From assembly GCA_902468695.1 (NCBI GenBank), contig CABQZS010000124.1, positions 1-22,734 of the forward strand: a stretch of DNA of 22,734 nucleotides. The letters run 5' to 3'. Positions 8,073 through 14,966 of this stretch are shown here, piece by piece. Under the pieces are notes generated by a model, which worked only from the letters and a program-made list of their open reading frames with translations, had not been told where the DNA came from and searched no databases. Both the position numbers and the translations under genes were made by a program. Positions within the stretch are counted from its first letter, which is position 1, and the number at the start of each line of letters is the position of its first letter. Source of the DNA: an uncultured Collinsella sp. (GTDB lineage: Bacteria > Actinomycetota > Coriobacteriia > Coriobacteriales > Coriobacteriaceae).

Positions 8073-8888
8073 CTATGCCATCCCCTCGATAATCTTGGCG
8101 AGCTTTTCCGCCTGCTCGGATGCCGTGCCCTCAACGGTCTCGCACGTTTGATCACGGTCGGGCACAAACGAGCGCACGACCTGTGTCGGCGACCCGGCAA
8201 GACCGCAACGCGCGGGGTCGGCGTTCACGTCGGCGGCACTGACCACGCGCACGTCCGCCTCCTCCGCCGCGCGAATACCGGCAATACTCGGCATACGCAA
8301 CTGGCCAATCTCCTTGGCAGTCGTCATCGCGCACGGCATCTCAAGACACACCGTCTCCTCGCCGGCATCGCATCCGTGAACGAGCGCCAGCGAGCCACAC
8401 GTCGTAAAGCCCGCGCTTTGCACGCAGCTCACGTCGGTCACGCAGGGAATCTCAAAGGCACCGGCAAGCTCGGGACCAATCTGGGCCGTATCGCCATCCA
8501 CCGCCATCTTGCCGCAGATGAGCAGATCGAAGTCCTCGTCGAGCGCCTCGATGCCGCATTTGAGAGCATAGGTGGTCGCCAGGGTATCGGCACCTGCAAA
8601 GGCGCGATCGGTCAGCAGCAGCGCGTCGTCGGCACCTCGAGCGATGCAGTCGCGCAGCAGCAACTCAGTCGCGGGGATGCCCATCGACACCACCGTTACG
8701 CGCACGTCCATGCCAAAGCCGATAAAGTCGTCTTTCAGCGCCAGCGCGCATTCCAAAGCGCTCGCATCAAAGGGATTAATGACCGTCTGCTTGCCATCGC
8801 GCACGATGGTATTGGTCTTGGGGTCCATCTTGACCTCGGTGCTGCCCGGCACGGCCTTGACGCACACCACCATATGGAAATCGCTCAT
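8073..8888 (-). CDS. etfB: Electron transfer flavoprotein beta subunit
   Basis: A 271-residue EtfB, normal family length, pairing with EtfA to bind FAD and, in bifurcating types, a nucleotide at the beta-subunit site. The N-terminal VVCVKAVPGSTEVK, INPFDASALE and GADDALLLTDR segments and the central GKMAVDGDTAQIGPELA block are typical. GTG 8894 overlaps the upstream gene's stop, and ATG 8888 is two codons further in. ATG 8888 is chosen because GGGAG lies about nine bases upstream, while it is too close to the GTG. The stop is immediately followed by the etfA ATG, so translation is coupled across the operon. Confidence 0.94.
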   Translation of the reverse strand: MSDFHMVVCVKAVPGSTEVKMDPKTNTIVRDGKQTVINPFDASALECALALKDDFIGFGMDVRVTVVSMGIPATELLLRDCIARGADDALLLTDRAFAGADTLATTYALKCGIEALDEDFDLLICGKMAVDGDTAQIGPELAGAFEIPCVTDVSCVQSAGFTTCGSLALVHGCDAGEETVCLEMPCAMTTAKEIGQLRMPSIAGIRAAEEADVRVVSAADVNADPARCGLAGSPTQVVRSFVPDRDQTCETVEGTASEQAEKLAKIIEGMA

Positions 8889-8890
8889 CT

Positions 8891-10492
8891 TCACGCACTC
8901 CCTTTCTGGACGAGCTCATCCAAGAGCTTCTCCGAAAACAGGTTGCCGCGACCCAGCTGCCCGTCGGGATCGAGCTGGAGCTTGAGCCGCGCCGACTCGA
9001 CCATGGCCTCGTGACCGTACATCGTCTCTAAGAAGCCCGCCTTGATCTTGCCGACGCCGTGCTCGGCAGAAACGGCACCGCCCATGGCCGTGACCTCGGA
9101 AGCCCACTGGGCAAAGAGTTCTCCGCCGCGGCGGTAATCCTGCGCATCGCGCGGCAGAATGTTCACATGCAGATGGTTGTTACCGATGTGCCCCCAGGCG
9201 GCAGATTCAAGCCCACTTTCGGACAACGTACGGCGATAGAGGGCAACGACATCGGCCAGGCGCGCGTTGGGCACCGACATATCCGACCCCAGCTTGGTAA
9301 TGGTGGGGTCGGTGCGGCGACGCTCGTCGATGAGCATGTTGACGCTCTCGGGCACCGCATGGCGGAAGAATCGCTGACACTCGCGATCGGCCTCGGTGCG
9401 CGCGACCCATGTCGCATCGTCGCTGCCGCCCGCAAGCTCTAGTACCCACCCCAAGTGATACAGCTCCTCAGTCGCCTGGGCTTCGTCGTCGCAGTCGAGC
9501 TCCACGTAGACACAGACCTTGGCCTCTTTGTCGAGCGCCGGCAGCGAGGCGAACGCGGTCGACTGCTCACGCTGACGACGCAGGATATCCAGGGCGCCCG
9601 CATCGAAATATTCGATGGCAGCCGCGTGGGACAGGACGGGACGCACAGAATCGGTGAAGGACACGGCCTTGTCTTCGCTGTCAAAGAAACAGCTCACGCC
9701 CCAAACGACCGCAGGCGCCGCCTGCAGGACAATCTCGAGCTCGGTGATGACGCCGATTGTGCCACACGCACCGATAAACAGATCGATGGCATCCATATCG
9801 TCAGCAACGAAATAGCCCGAAGCATTTTTGGTCTTGGGCATGGTGTAGTCGGGAAGGTCGAGCTCGAGTGCACGGCCCGCTGCCGTCACGAGCGACAGGT
9901 GGCGGCCCTGGGCAAAAGCCTCGCCGCGCTGAAGCTCAAGCAAATCGCCATCAGCCAGCGCGACGTGGAGTCCCGTGATATGTGGGCGCACGGGGCCGTA
10001 GGCGTAGCTGCGGGCACCAGAGGCGTTACATGCCGCCATGCCGCCCAGACAGGCAGACGTCTCGGTGGGATCGGTGGGAAAGAACTGCTCGGGGGCCTCT
10101 TGGAACTCCTCGTAGGCCTCAAGCGATGCCTGGTCCCAACCAGCAGTCGGCAGCACCTTCTTGCTCAGCTGCTTGCGCAGCTCCGAGAGCACAACGCCCG
10201 GCTCCACGCGCAGCAGAAATTGGCCTTGTTCATCGCGGCGAAGGCCCAAGTAGCGATTCATACGGGAAGTATTGAGGATATGCCCGCCGTGGGGCACGGC
10301 ACCGGCGGCAAGGCCGGTTCGGGCGCCCTGAACCGTTACCGGGACACGCTCGGCATGGAGCTTTTCCAAAATGGCACGGACCTCGTCTTCCGTTGTCGGA
10401 AACGAGATGCTCGAGGCCTCGCCCGATGCGCGAGACTCATCGCGACCATACTCTTCGAACTCGTCGGTGAAGGGTTTGATGGTTGCAGACAC
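8891..10492 (-). CDS. FAD-linked oxidase of the GlcD/D-lactate dehydrogenase family
   Basis: A 533-residue flavoenzyme. The PCMH-type FAD-binding domain (about 26-215) shows FPTTEDEVRAIL, QGARTGLAAGAVP, VEPGVVLSEL and the PTDPTETSACLGGMAACNASG loop. The C-terminal FAD-oxidase domain shows HIGNNHLHVNILP (from 435) and SAEHGVGKIKAGF (from 475), ending near LDPDGQLGRGNLF. The family oxidises 2-hydroxyacids such as lactate or glycolate. Leading the operon ahead of etfB and etfA, it probably passes electrons to Etf, as LctD does in Acetobacterium lactate metabolism. GTG 10492 has GGGGGAG at five bases. Substrate (lactate, glycolate or another 2-hydroxyacid) is inferred. Confidence 0.9.
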   Translation of the reverse strand: MSATIKPFTDEFEEYGRDESRASGEASSISFPTTEDEVRAILEKLHAERVPVTVQGARTGLAAGAVPHGGHILNTSRMNRYLGLRRDEQGQFLLRVEPGVVLSELRKQLSKKVLPTAGWDQASLEAYEEFQEAPEQFFPTDPTETSACLGGMAACNASGARSYAYGPVRPHITGLHVALADGDLLELQRGEAFAQGRHLSLVTAAGRALELDLPDYTMPKTKNASGYFVADDMDAIDLFIGACGTIGVITELEIVLQAAPAVVWGVSCFFDSEDKAVSFTDSVRPVLSHAAAIEYFDAGALDILRRQREQSTAFASLPALDKEAKVCVYVELDCDDEAQATEELYHLGWVLELAGGSDDATWVARTEADRECQRFFRHAVPESVNMLIDERRRTDPTITKLGSDMSVPNARLADVVALYRRTLSESGLESAAWGHIGNNHLHVNILPRDAQDYRRGGELFAQWASEVTAMGGAVSAEHGVGKIKAGFLETMYGHEAMVESARLKLQLDPDGQLGRGNLFSEKLLDELVQKGSA

Positions 10493-10837
10493 GCGAACTC
10501 CCCCTTTAGCTAACTACAGTGTTTGCAGGGAGATGTTACCGCATCGTTTCGTCGACGTATTCGAGACTGTCTCCATAATTGGCGATTTTTACGTTCGTGC
10601 AATTCGGCGAGCGGCTTGATTTCCTCGGCAGACGATGCTTTTGACACATATGGCCCCGCCGTCGCCGACCGCGCGATTGTCGCTCAAAAAAAGTTGGAGT
10701 ATTTTTTGCCGCCTTTTACCTGCGGAGACGCCAATCCGTCAAGCATTTGGTCAGAAATTGGTCAAGTAGCGGCTGATACGGTCGGCGTCGACAGCCAAAA
10801 CCGATAGAAGTTTTGACCCAGAAGCAGGGAGGTTCCC
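10493..10837. other. Gene-free divergent intergenic region
   Basis: A 345-base gap between the divergent oxidase-etfBA operon and the surface-protein cluster. Its left part is mixed sequence with an 8-bp palindrome TTAGCTAA (10507-10514) close to the oxidase start. It has a perfect TTGACA at 10641-10646 without a matching -10. The right part carries the candidate repeat element listed separately. A 94-codon frame at 10523-10807 has no family resemblance or ribosome site and is not called as a gene. Confidence 0.6.
10677..10769 (+). repeat. Candidate recurrent intergenic element with promoter-like core and decayed peptide frame
   Basis: TTGTCG (10677-10682) and TATTTT (10700-10705) are separated by 17 bases, a plausible sigma-70 promoter. 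From 10691 the frame reads KLEYFLPP. After a one-base shift at 10715 it continues as LPAETPIRQAFGQKLVK and a TAG at 10767-10769. Two TTGGTCA copies lie at its end (10747 and 10758). I have an unverified memory of a very similar peptide string ending spurious ORFs in other coriobacterial genomes, which would make this a dispersed non-coding element rather than a gene. No second copy is present in this window. Confidence 0.35.
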
Positions 10838-11134
10838 ATGGCATATTACTGGCCCCAGTACGGCATCGCCATCGAAGTCGACGACGATCCCCATCTCCTG
10901 CCTTTCGACGAAGAGGCATTCCCCGATACGACGGTCTACCACGTTACCACCGATGTGATCTGCGACCCCGAGTCGTTCTCGGCGCTCGCCCACCGCATCG
11001 CGCATATCCACGACATCGAGCTCCCTCCCGACTTCGACGAGCTTGTCTACTCACGCCGCCTGATGCTTCACATGCTCTTTGGAGCGAACCCGTCCACCTT
11101 TGCGCGCATCTATACCGCCAAGGATGCCGCATGA
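10838..11134 (+). CDS. Small protein of unknown function, first gene of the surface-protein cluster
   Basis: A 98-residue, acidic, presumably cytoplasmic protein with no signal peptide or membrane segment. I do not recognise a family. The central GIAIEVDDDPHLLPFDEEAF followed by a VYHVTTDVICDPESF stretch loosely recalls the EVDG-x-H core of DUF559/Vsr-like nuclease folds, but the protein is too short for a full domain and this is only a hint. ATG 10838 has a strong GGGAGG six bases upstream. Its stop overlaps the next start as ATGA, so it is co-translated with the membrane-anchored gene that follows and is very likely a real gene. Confidence 0.7.
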   Translation: MAYYWPQYGIAIEVDDDPHLLPFDEEAFPDTTVYHVTTDVICDPESFSALAHRIAHIHDIELPPDFDELVYSRRLMLHMLFGANPSTFARIYTAKDAA

Positions 11135-11640
11135 GCGCGAAGAAGCCACCCCACTTTGCAGGCCTGGGTCGTCGCAAGAAGCTCATCGTTGCCTGCTTGG
11201 CCGTCATCTGTGCCCTTGTCGCCGTAGGACTATACGCTTGGCAGTCGCAGCCCGTACCCGAGGCGGGCGCTTCGGTTACGACGGCCGAGGGCAAAACGCG
11301 TCAGGAAATCCAAGATGAGCTCGACGCCATCGTCCGCGACAACATGATGACGATTTCGGTCGCACCGGTCGCTCAGCTGCAGGAGGACGGCAAGCTGCGC
11401 GTCAACGTGCAAAACGTCCAAGACAATAAATTTCCCCAGCGATTCCGCGTCATCCAAAACGACGAGACCATGTACGAATCCGGTGTGGTCGAGACCGGCA
11501 AGACAATCGAAACGTGCCCCGCCGGCGACATCAAAGAAGGCGAGGCGTACATCGAGATCCAGGCACTCGATGCAAAGACCCTCGACAGCCACGGCAATCC
11601 GACACGTGTCAAGGTACGGGTTGAGCAAGCCGAGAACTAG
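11131..11640 (+). CDS. Membrane-anchored extracytoplasmic protein of unknown function
   Basis: A 169-residue protein with a basic N-terminus (GLGRRKK) and one hydrophobic segment at about 18-37, so an uncleaved signal anchor with the rest outside. The outside part begins with a short helical stretch (QEIQDELDAIVRDN) and then a beta-rich domain with repeated polar strands (ISVAPVAQL, RVNVQNVQD, RFRVIQNDETMYESGVVE). It looks like a small immunoglobulin-like surface domain. Similar short anchored proteins accompany secreted beta-sandwich proteins in other Gram-positive gut bacteria, as far as I recall; no function is established. ATG 11131 overlaps the previous stop (ATGA) with AGGA upstream. 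Confidence 0.8.
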   Translation: MSAKKPPHFAGLGRRKKLIVACLAVICALVAVGLYAWQSQPVPEAGASVTTAEGKTRQEIQDELDAIVRDNMMTISVAPVAQLQEDGKLRVNVQNVQDNKFPQRFRVIQNDETMYESGVVETGKTIETCPAGDIKEGEAYIEIQALDAKTLDSHGNPTRVKVRVEQAEN

Positions 11641-11692
11641 CTTTCCGGCCGACGCGGCACCGCACACAATTCACCAGCATTCGTCCAATCAT

Positions 11693-11709
11693 CGCGGGGA
11701 CGGCCCGCG
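11693..11709 (+). other. GC-rich hairpin in the leader of the 11730 gene
   Basis: CGCGGG and CCCGCG pair around a 5-nt loop, about 20 bases before the start at 11730. No T-run follows, so it is not an intrinsic terminator. It could be an mRNA processing or stability element separating expression of the two upstream genes from the secreted proteins. Confidence 0.3.
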
Positions 11710-11729
11710 GCGAATAGAAAGGAACGACC

Positions 11730-12329
11730 ATGGACATCACTAGGAACATGAACGGAGCCAGAGCGCTCGTCGTGGGCGCAGGGCTCGCGCTCGCGCTCGC
11801 AATGGGCGCCGCCCCGACGCCAGCTATGGCAGCCGGGCGCGTTGGAACCACGAAAGTAATGGTCAGGACCGAGATCGACAACGTTGAGTTCAAAGTTCCG
11901 ACGGTTATTCCCTTCGTCGCCAAGGCCGACGGCACGCTTCAGGGCCCCTCAGAAGACGCGACCACCATCGACAATCATTCGGCCTACGGCATCCATGTCA
12001 CCAACATGAAGATCGACGCCATGAACACCTGGACCATTGCTGCCGACGCCAAAGCCGGAACCGCACAGAACTCCATCGACTTTAAGGTCGGCCCCGACGG
12101 CGCACTCCAGAACGCCAGCGCCGCAATGCAGGGGACGGGCCTCGATCTTTCCAAGAATGCAGCCTTCGACATGGGCTACCAGGGCATTGCCGGCGGCACG
12201 GACAAAATTAAGCTCAAGACAAGCGGAAACGTCGCCCGCGTCACGCGCGACATCTTCCACGTAACCGGCGAAGGCGATCAGGTTGCAACGATCACCTGGA
12301 CGGTCGAGCCCGGTGCGCACACGGCATAA
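11730..12329 (+). CDS. Secreted beta-rich surface protein of unknown function
   Basis: A 199-residue protein with a clear Sec signal peptide (about 1-35; hydrophobic ALVVGAGLALALAMGAA, likely cut after AMA). The mature part is a single beta-rich domain. It contains a KVPTVIPFVAKADGTLQGP block, then TIDNHSAYGIHVTN, SIDFKVGPDG, an alanine-rich middle and a final NVARVTRDIFHV with ATITWTVEP. The pattern (P-x-V-I-P-F, I-D-N-x-S, T-W-T-V) resembles WxL-like or TasA-like secreted proteins of Gram-positive bacteria, but I cannot assign a named family. There is no wall anchor. ATG 11730 has AAAGGA upstream. Its end overlaps the LAQTG gene by 17 bases. Confidence 0.8.
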   Translation: MDITRNMNGARALVVGAGLALALAMGAAPTPAMAAGRVGTTKVMVRTEIDNVEFKVPTVIPFVAKADGTLQGPSEDATTIDNHSAYGIHVTNMKIDAMNTWTIAADAKAGTAQNSIDFKVGPDGALQNASAAMQGTGLDLSKNAAFDMGYQGIAGGTDKIKLKTSGNVARVTRDIFHVTGEGDQVATITWTVEPGAHTA

Positions 12330-12594
12330 GGCCGTCGCCCTGGCCGCCGCCGTCAGCATCCTAGCGTTTGGGCCAGCCATGGCCTTTGCCCAGCAAGAAC
12401 AGGCGCAGGCCGCCACACAAGTGACGGTCGACCTCTCGGAGCTCGACCGCCGCGACCGCGAGGAACCGTTGGCGCAGACAGGCGACAGACGATGGCTCTT
12501 GACAGCAGGCGCCACAGCAGCAGGCGCGGGAACCGCCGGCCTCGGCCTGCACATCAAACGCAGCCAGAAACAAAACACGGACAGGCCGCACTAA
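12313..12594 (+). CDS. Very small LAQTG sortase substrate
   Basis: A 93-residue protein with an N-terminal signal peptide (RTRHK, then a hydrophobic core, likely cut near AMAFA) and a C-terminal sorting signal: LAQTG at residues 53-57 (codons 12469-12483), a hydrophobic stretch (WLLTAGATAAGAGTAGLGLH) and a basic KRSQK tail. Sortase would cut between Thr and Gly and leave only about 30 residues on the wall or as part of a polymer. GTG 12313 is chosen because it starts right at the signal peptide. A TTG at 12283 is possible, and neither has a strong ribosome site, so translation probably depends on the upstream gene it overlaps. No sortase gene is in this window. Confidence 0.78.
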   Translation: MRTRHKAVALAAAVSILAFGPAMAFAQQEQAQAATQVTVDLSELDRRDREEPLAQTGDRRWLLTAGATAAGAGTAGLGLHIKRSQKQNTDRPH

Positions 12595-12612
12595 ATTAGC
12601 TAAGGAGACCCC

Positions 12613-14043
12613 ATGGCATCGAAGAACCTTTTGCCCGTCGTCGCACTCTGCGGCGCGCTCGCAACCGGAACGCCTGTCGCCGCTTGGGCGACTCCCGTCA
12701 TGGCAGACTCCTTACCAGCAGCCCTAAGCTCCGCATCAAATCCGTCGAGCGCCATTGCGTGCAAGCGTTTTTCAATCGCACAGGCTGCAATCTCAACCTC
12801 AGGATGCCTTCGTCGTAATACGGACGGTTCGATAGTCGTGGATATCAATCGTTCGAACAAGGCAAACGGCTCCCAGGCGGGGTACGCCGTCTGCACGTGG
12901 CGCTCGGTTGTGCTCGACGCAGATGGCGATCCATGCAATTTAGAGCTGCGCATCGACATCGCTTCGGTCGATGACTCGGCGAACGGAGCGAAGGTCGCCT
13001 TCGACGGTACGTTTTTTGAGAAAGGAGGCGGTATATGTCTGGGCTGCTCCGCCGCGAATGCAGACGACACGCAGCCCACCCTCTCATTCACGGCATCGTT
13101 GCGGCTGACCAAAGCCGGCACCGATGCCATCGCGGCGGGAGAAGCGTCCCTGCTGTTCTACGCCGTCAGCGCCAAAGACACAGACGCTCATTTCGAGAAG
13201 CCAGCCGGATCACTCAGCCTTACACGAGGGATAGAGGCAGGCCCTATTGAAATCGATGCCCACGCGCAAAGCAGGCAACGCATTCTTGCCGACCCGGCGC
13301 TTCTCGAAATGGAGTGGAACGGATCCGGAGCCATCGGAATTCTCCCCTCCGCGCTTGACGCCAAGACGCTCCCCCCAAACGACGAACCCATCAACGCAAC
13401 CATACAAGAAGAGAGCACGGATAAAGAAGCAGGTGCGGGCGACACGCCGTCGCCGACAAACAGCGTCCCAGCTTCTTTCGAAACACCGAATGAGCCCGCT
13501 ACCGATCCAAACGATCCCGAGCTCGCGGACAGTCTGGGGCTTGCTGATCCTCAGGAGATCGATGAAGGTAACTGCTGCGTGCTTGCCGCGCTCGACCACA
13601 CGACGACCGTCGATGCAGCAAGCATCGAAGTTGCCGCCGCTAATCAGCCCGTCCGCAAGTCGGCTATCATCGCATTTCCTGAATCCATCGAAGTCGTCTT
13701 TTTGCCATCGGGCGAGGTCGTGGCCCCAACACTGCTCACCTTGTTGGGCGCCAAGAATACTCGAAACGAAATTAAAAAGGTCACGGTTGTCGACCCTGCA
13801 ACCACCGCCAAGCTGCGTCTATATGCCGTTGCTCCAGATGGAGGCAAGACCCTGGAATTCGATGGCGACACACTCCTAGCCTGGCGACGTCTGGACATTA
13901 TGCAAGACGTCTCGTACCAGATCGAGCTCGAAGGGTTTGATCGTGCCCGCGATGCCAATATCATCGCCGCGGCTATTGAATCCCCGCAGCGGCTTATGAC
14001 ACTGCGCTTTGAATACTATCCCTATGTCCCGACAACCACCTGA
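12613..14043 (+). CDS. Large secreted surface protein of unknown function
   Basis: A 476-residue exported protein. The signal peptide is about 1-30 (MASKNLLPVVALCGALATG, cut near AWA or VMA). An N-terminal beta-rich region (about 45-250) contains several cysteines, including ICLGC. A Pro/Thr/Asp/Glu-rich linker follows (about 255-315, with DTPSPTNS and NEPATDPNDPE). A C-terminal domain (about 320-476) begins after GNCC and ends YYPYVPTTT. There is no sorting signal or transmembrane anchor, so it may attach through its neighbours or be released. ATG 12613 has AAGGAG nearby. It is the last and largest gene of the cluster and a plausible adhesin or major surface component. No family recognised. 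Confidence 0.75.
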   Translation: MASKNLLPVVALCGALATGTPVAAWATPVMADSLPAALSSASNPSSAIACKRFSIAQAAISTSGCLRRNTDGSIVVDINRSNKANGSQAGYAVCTWRSVVLDADGDPCNLELRIDIASVDDSANGAKVAFDGTFFEKGGGICLGCSAANADDTQPTLSFTASLRLTKAGTDAIAAGEASLLFYAVSAKDTDAHFEKPAGSLSLTRGIEAGPIEIDAHAQSRQRILADPALLEMEWNGSGAIGILPSALDAKTLPPNDEPINATIQEESTDKEAGAGDTPSPTNSVPASFETPNEPATDPNDPELADSLGLADPQEIDEGNCCVLAALDHTTTVDAASIEVAAANQPVRKSAIIAFPESIEVVFLPSGEVVAPTLLTLLGAKNTRNEIKKVTVVDPATTAKLRLYAVAPDGGKTLEFDGDTLLAWRRLDIMQDVSYQIELEGFDRARDANIIAAAIESPQRLMTLRFEYYPYVPTTT

Positions 14044-14066
14044 GGCTTAAATGCTGCGCATCATTC

Positions 14067-14092
14067 CTAATACCGCTTATATAACGTATTAG
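14067..14092. promoter_or_regulatory. AT-rich inverted repeat upstream of the DUF554 gene
   Basis: CTAATAC and GTATTAG pair perfectly around a 12-nt AT-rich middle. No T-run follows, so it is not a terminator. It lies about 35 bases upstream of the extended -10 of the DUF554 gene and is placed like an operator. Confidence 0.3.
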
Positions 14093-14122
14093 ATGGGTTG
14101 CGATGTGCCTCGCATTTCGTTC

Positions 14123-14131
14123 TGCTACGAT
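14123..14131 (+). promoter_or_regulatory. Extended -10 promoter for the DUF554 gene
   Basis: TGCTACGAT, an extended -10 (TGn plus TACGAT), lies about 20 bases before the AGGAGGG ribosome site. No good -35 is seen, which is acceptable with an extended -10. Confidence 0.45.
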
Positions 14132-14161
14132 TGCCACATTGGCATCAATACAGGAGGGCTC

Positions 14162-14878
14162 ATGCCGGGCTTGGGAACAATCATCAACGTTGTGCTTTTA
14201 GTTGCGGGCGGTCTTTTAGGATTAGCGGGCGGCCGCTTCATTACACCGCGCATCCAAGACACGCTCATGAAAGCATCGGGGCTGTGCGTCCTGTTTATCG
14301 GCCTGGGCGGCACTATGCAAAAGATGCTCATCATCGATGGAAAAGCGCTAGCGACCACCGGTACCACCATGCTCATCGTCTCATTTGCGCTCGGTTCGCT
14401 CATCGGCGAGGCCGTCAACTTGGAAGCCGCCATCGAGAACCTTGGCGAATGGCTCAAGCGCAAGACTGGCAGTGAGGGCGATAACGAGTTCACCAACGCT
14501 TTCGTCTCGACTTCACTCACCGTGTGTATCGGCGCCATGGCCATTGTGGGATCGATCCAGGACGGTCTGCTCGGTGACTGGTCAACGCTTGCCCTGAAAG
14601 GCGCATTGGACTGCATCATCGTCTGCACCATGACGGCGTCGCTTGGCCGCGGCTGCATTTTCTCCGCCCTGCCCGTCGCCGTGTTCCAGGGGACGATCAC
14701 GCTGTTTGCCGGCGCACTCTCCCCCATCATGACCACGGCAGCCCTCGACAGCCTTTCGCTCGTAGGCTCCATGCTCATCTTCTGCGTCGGCGTCAACCTC
14801 ATCCGTCCTCAGACCTTCCGCACGGCCAATATGCTCCCCTCCGTCGTCATCGCCGTCATCTACGCCCTCCTGTTCTAA
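14162..14878 (+). CDS. DUF554 membrane protein
   Basis: Integral membrane protein of 238 residues, the normal DUF554 (YdfK/YqgA-like) length, with about six or seven hydrophobic segments. The start MPGLGTIINV, the GLLGLAGGRF turn, the IGLGGTMQKM stretch and the SVTVCIGAMAIVGSIQDG-type block (here LTVCIGAMAIVGSIQDG) are characteristic. Biochemical role is unknown; transport is suspected. ATG 14162 has AGGAGGG just upstream and matches the family N-terminus. An earlier in-frame start at 14093 would add a Cys-rich non-family leader. It lies between the surface cluster and the TerB/BrxD/helicase genes with its own promoter. Confidence 0.92.
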   Translation: MPGLGTIINVVLLVAGGLLGLAGGRFITPRIQDTLMKASGLCVLFIGLGGTMQKMLIIDGKALATTGTTMLIVSFALGSLIGEAVNLEAAIENLGEWLKRKTGSEGDNEFTNAFVSTSLTVCIGAMAIVGSIQDGLLGDWSTLALKGALDCIIVCTMTASLGRGCIFSALPVAVFQGTITLFAGALSPIMTTAALDSLSLVGSMLIFCVGVNLIRPQTFRTANMLPSVVIAVIYALLF

Positions 14879-14920
14879 ATCTATCTACGCAGCAGTATCT
14901 CGAACACTTGTTTGATGCTG

Positions 14921-14929
14921 TGCTATGAT
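14921..14929 (+). promoter_or_regulatory. Extended -10 promoter for the TerB-N/BrxD/helicase genes
   Basis: TGCTATGAT gives a strong extended -10 (TATGAT at 14924-14929), about 25 bases before the GGAGAGGAG ribosome site of the first gene. No clear -35 is visible. It is close in sequence to the DUF554 promoter (TGCTACGAT). Confidence 0.5.
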
Positions 14930-14966
14930 ATGAGGTCACCGAAACTGCGTTAGGAGAGGAGAAGCG

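Noticed and set aside
7632..9014. 460-codon + strand ORF opposite etfA/etfB
   Set aside because: Shadow of two certain genes, with His/Arg/Gly-rich composition typical of antisense high-GC translation.
10523..10807. 94-codon + strand ORF in the intergenic gap
   Set aside because: No ribosome site, no family resemblance, and its frame is broken relative to the peptide-like string; better explained as non-coding element.
12283..12312. TTG start extending the LAQTG protein by ten residues
   Set aside because: Adds a polar stretch before the signal peptide and has no better ribosome site than GTG 12313.
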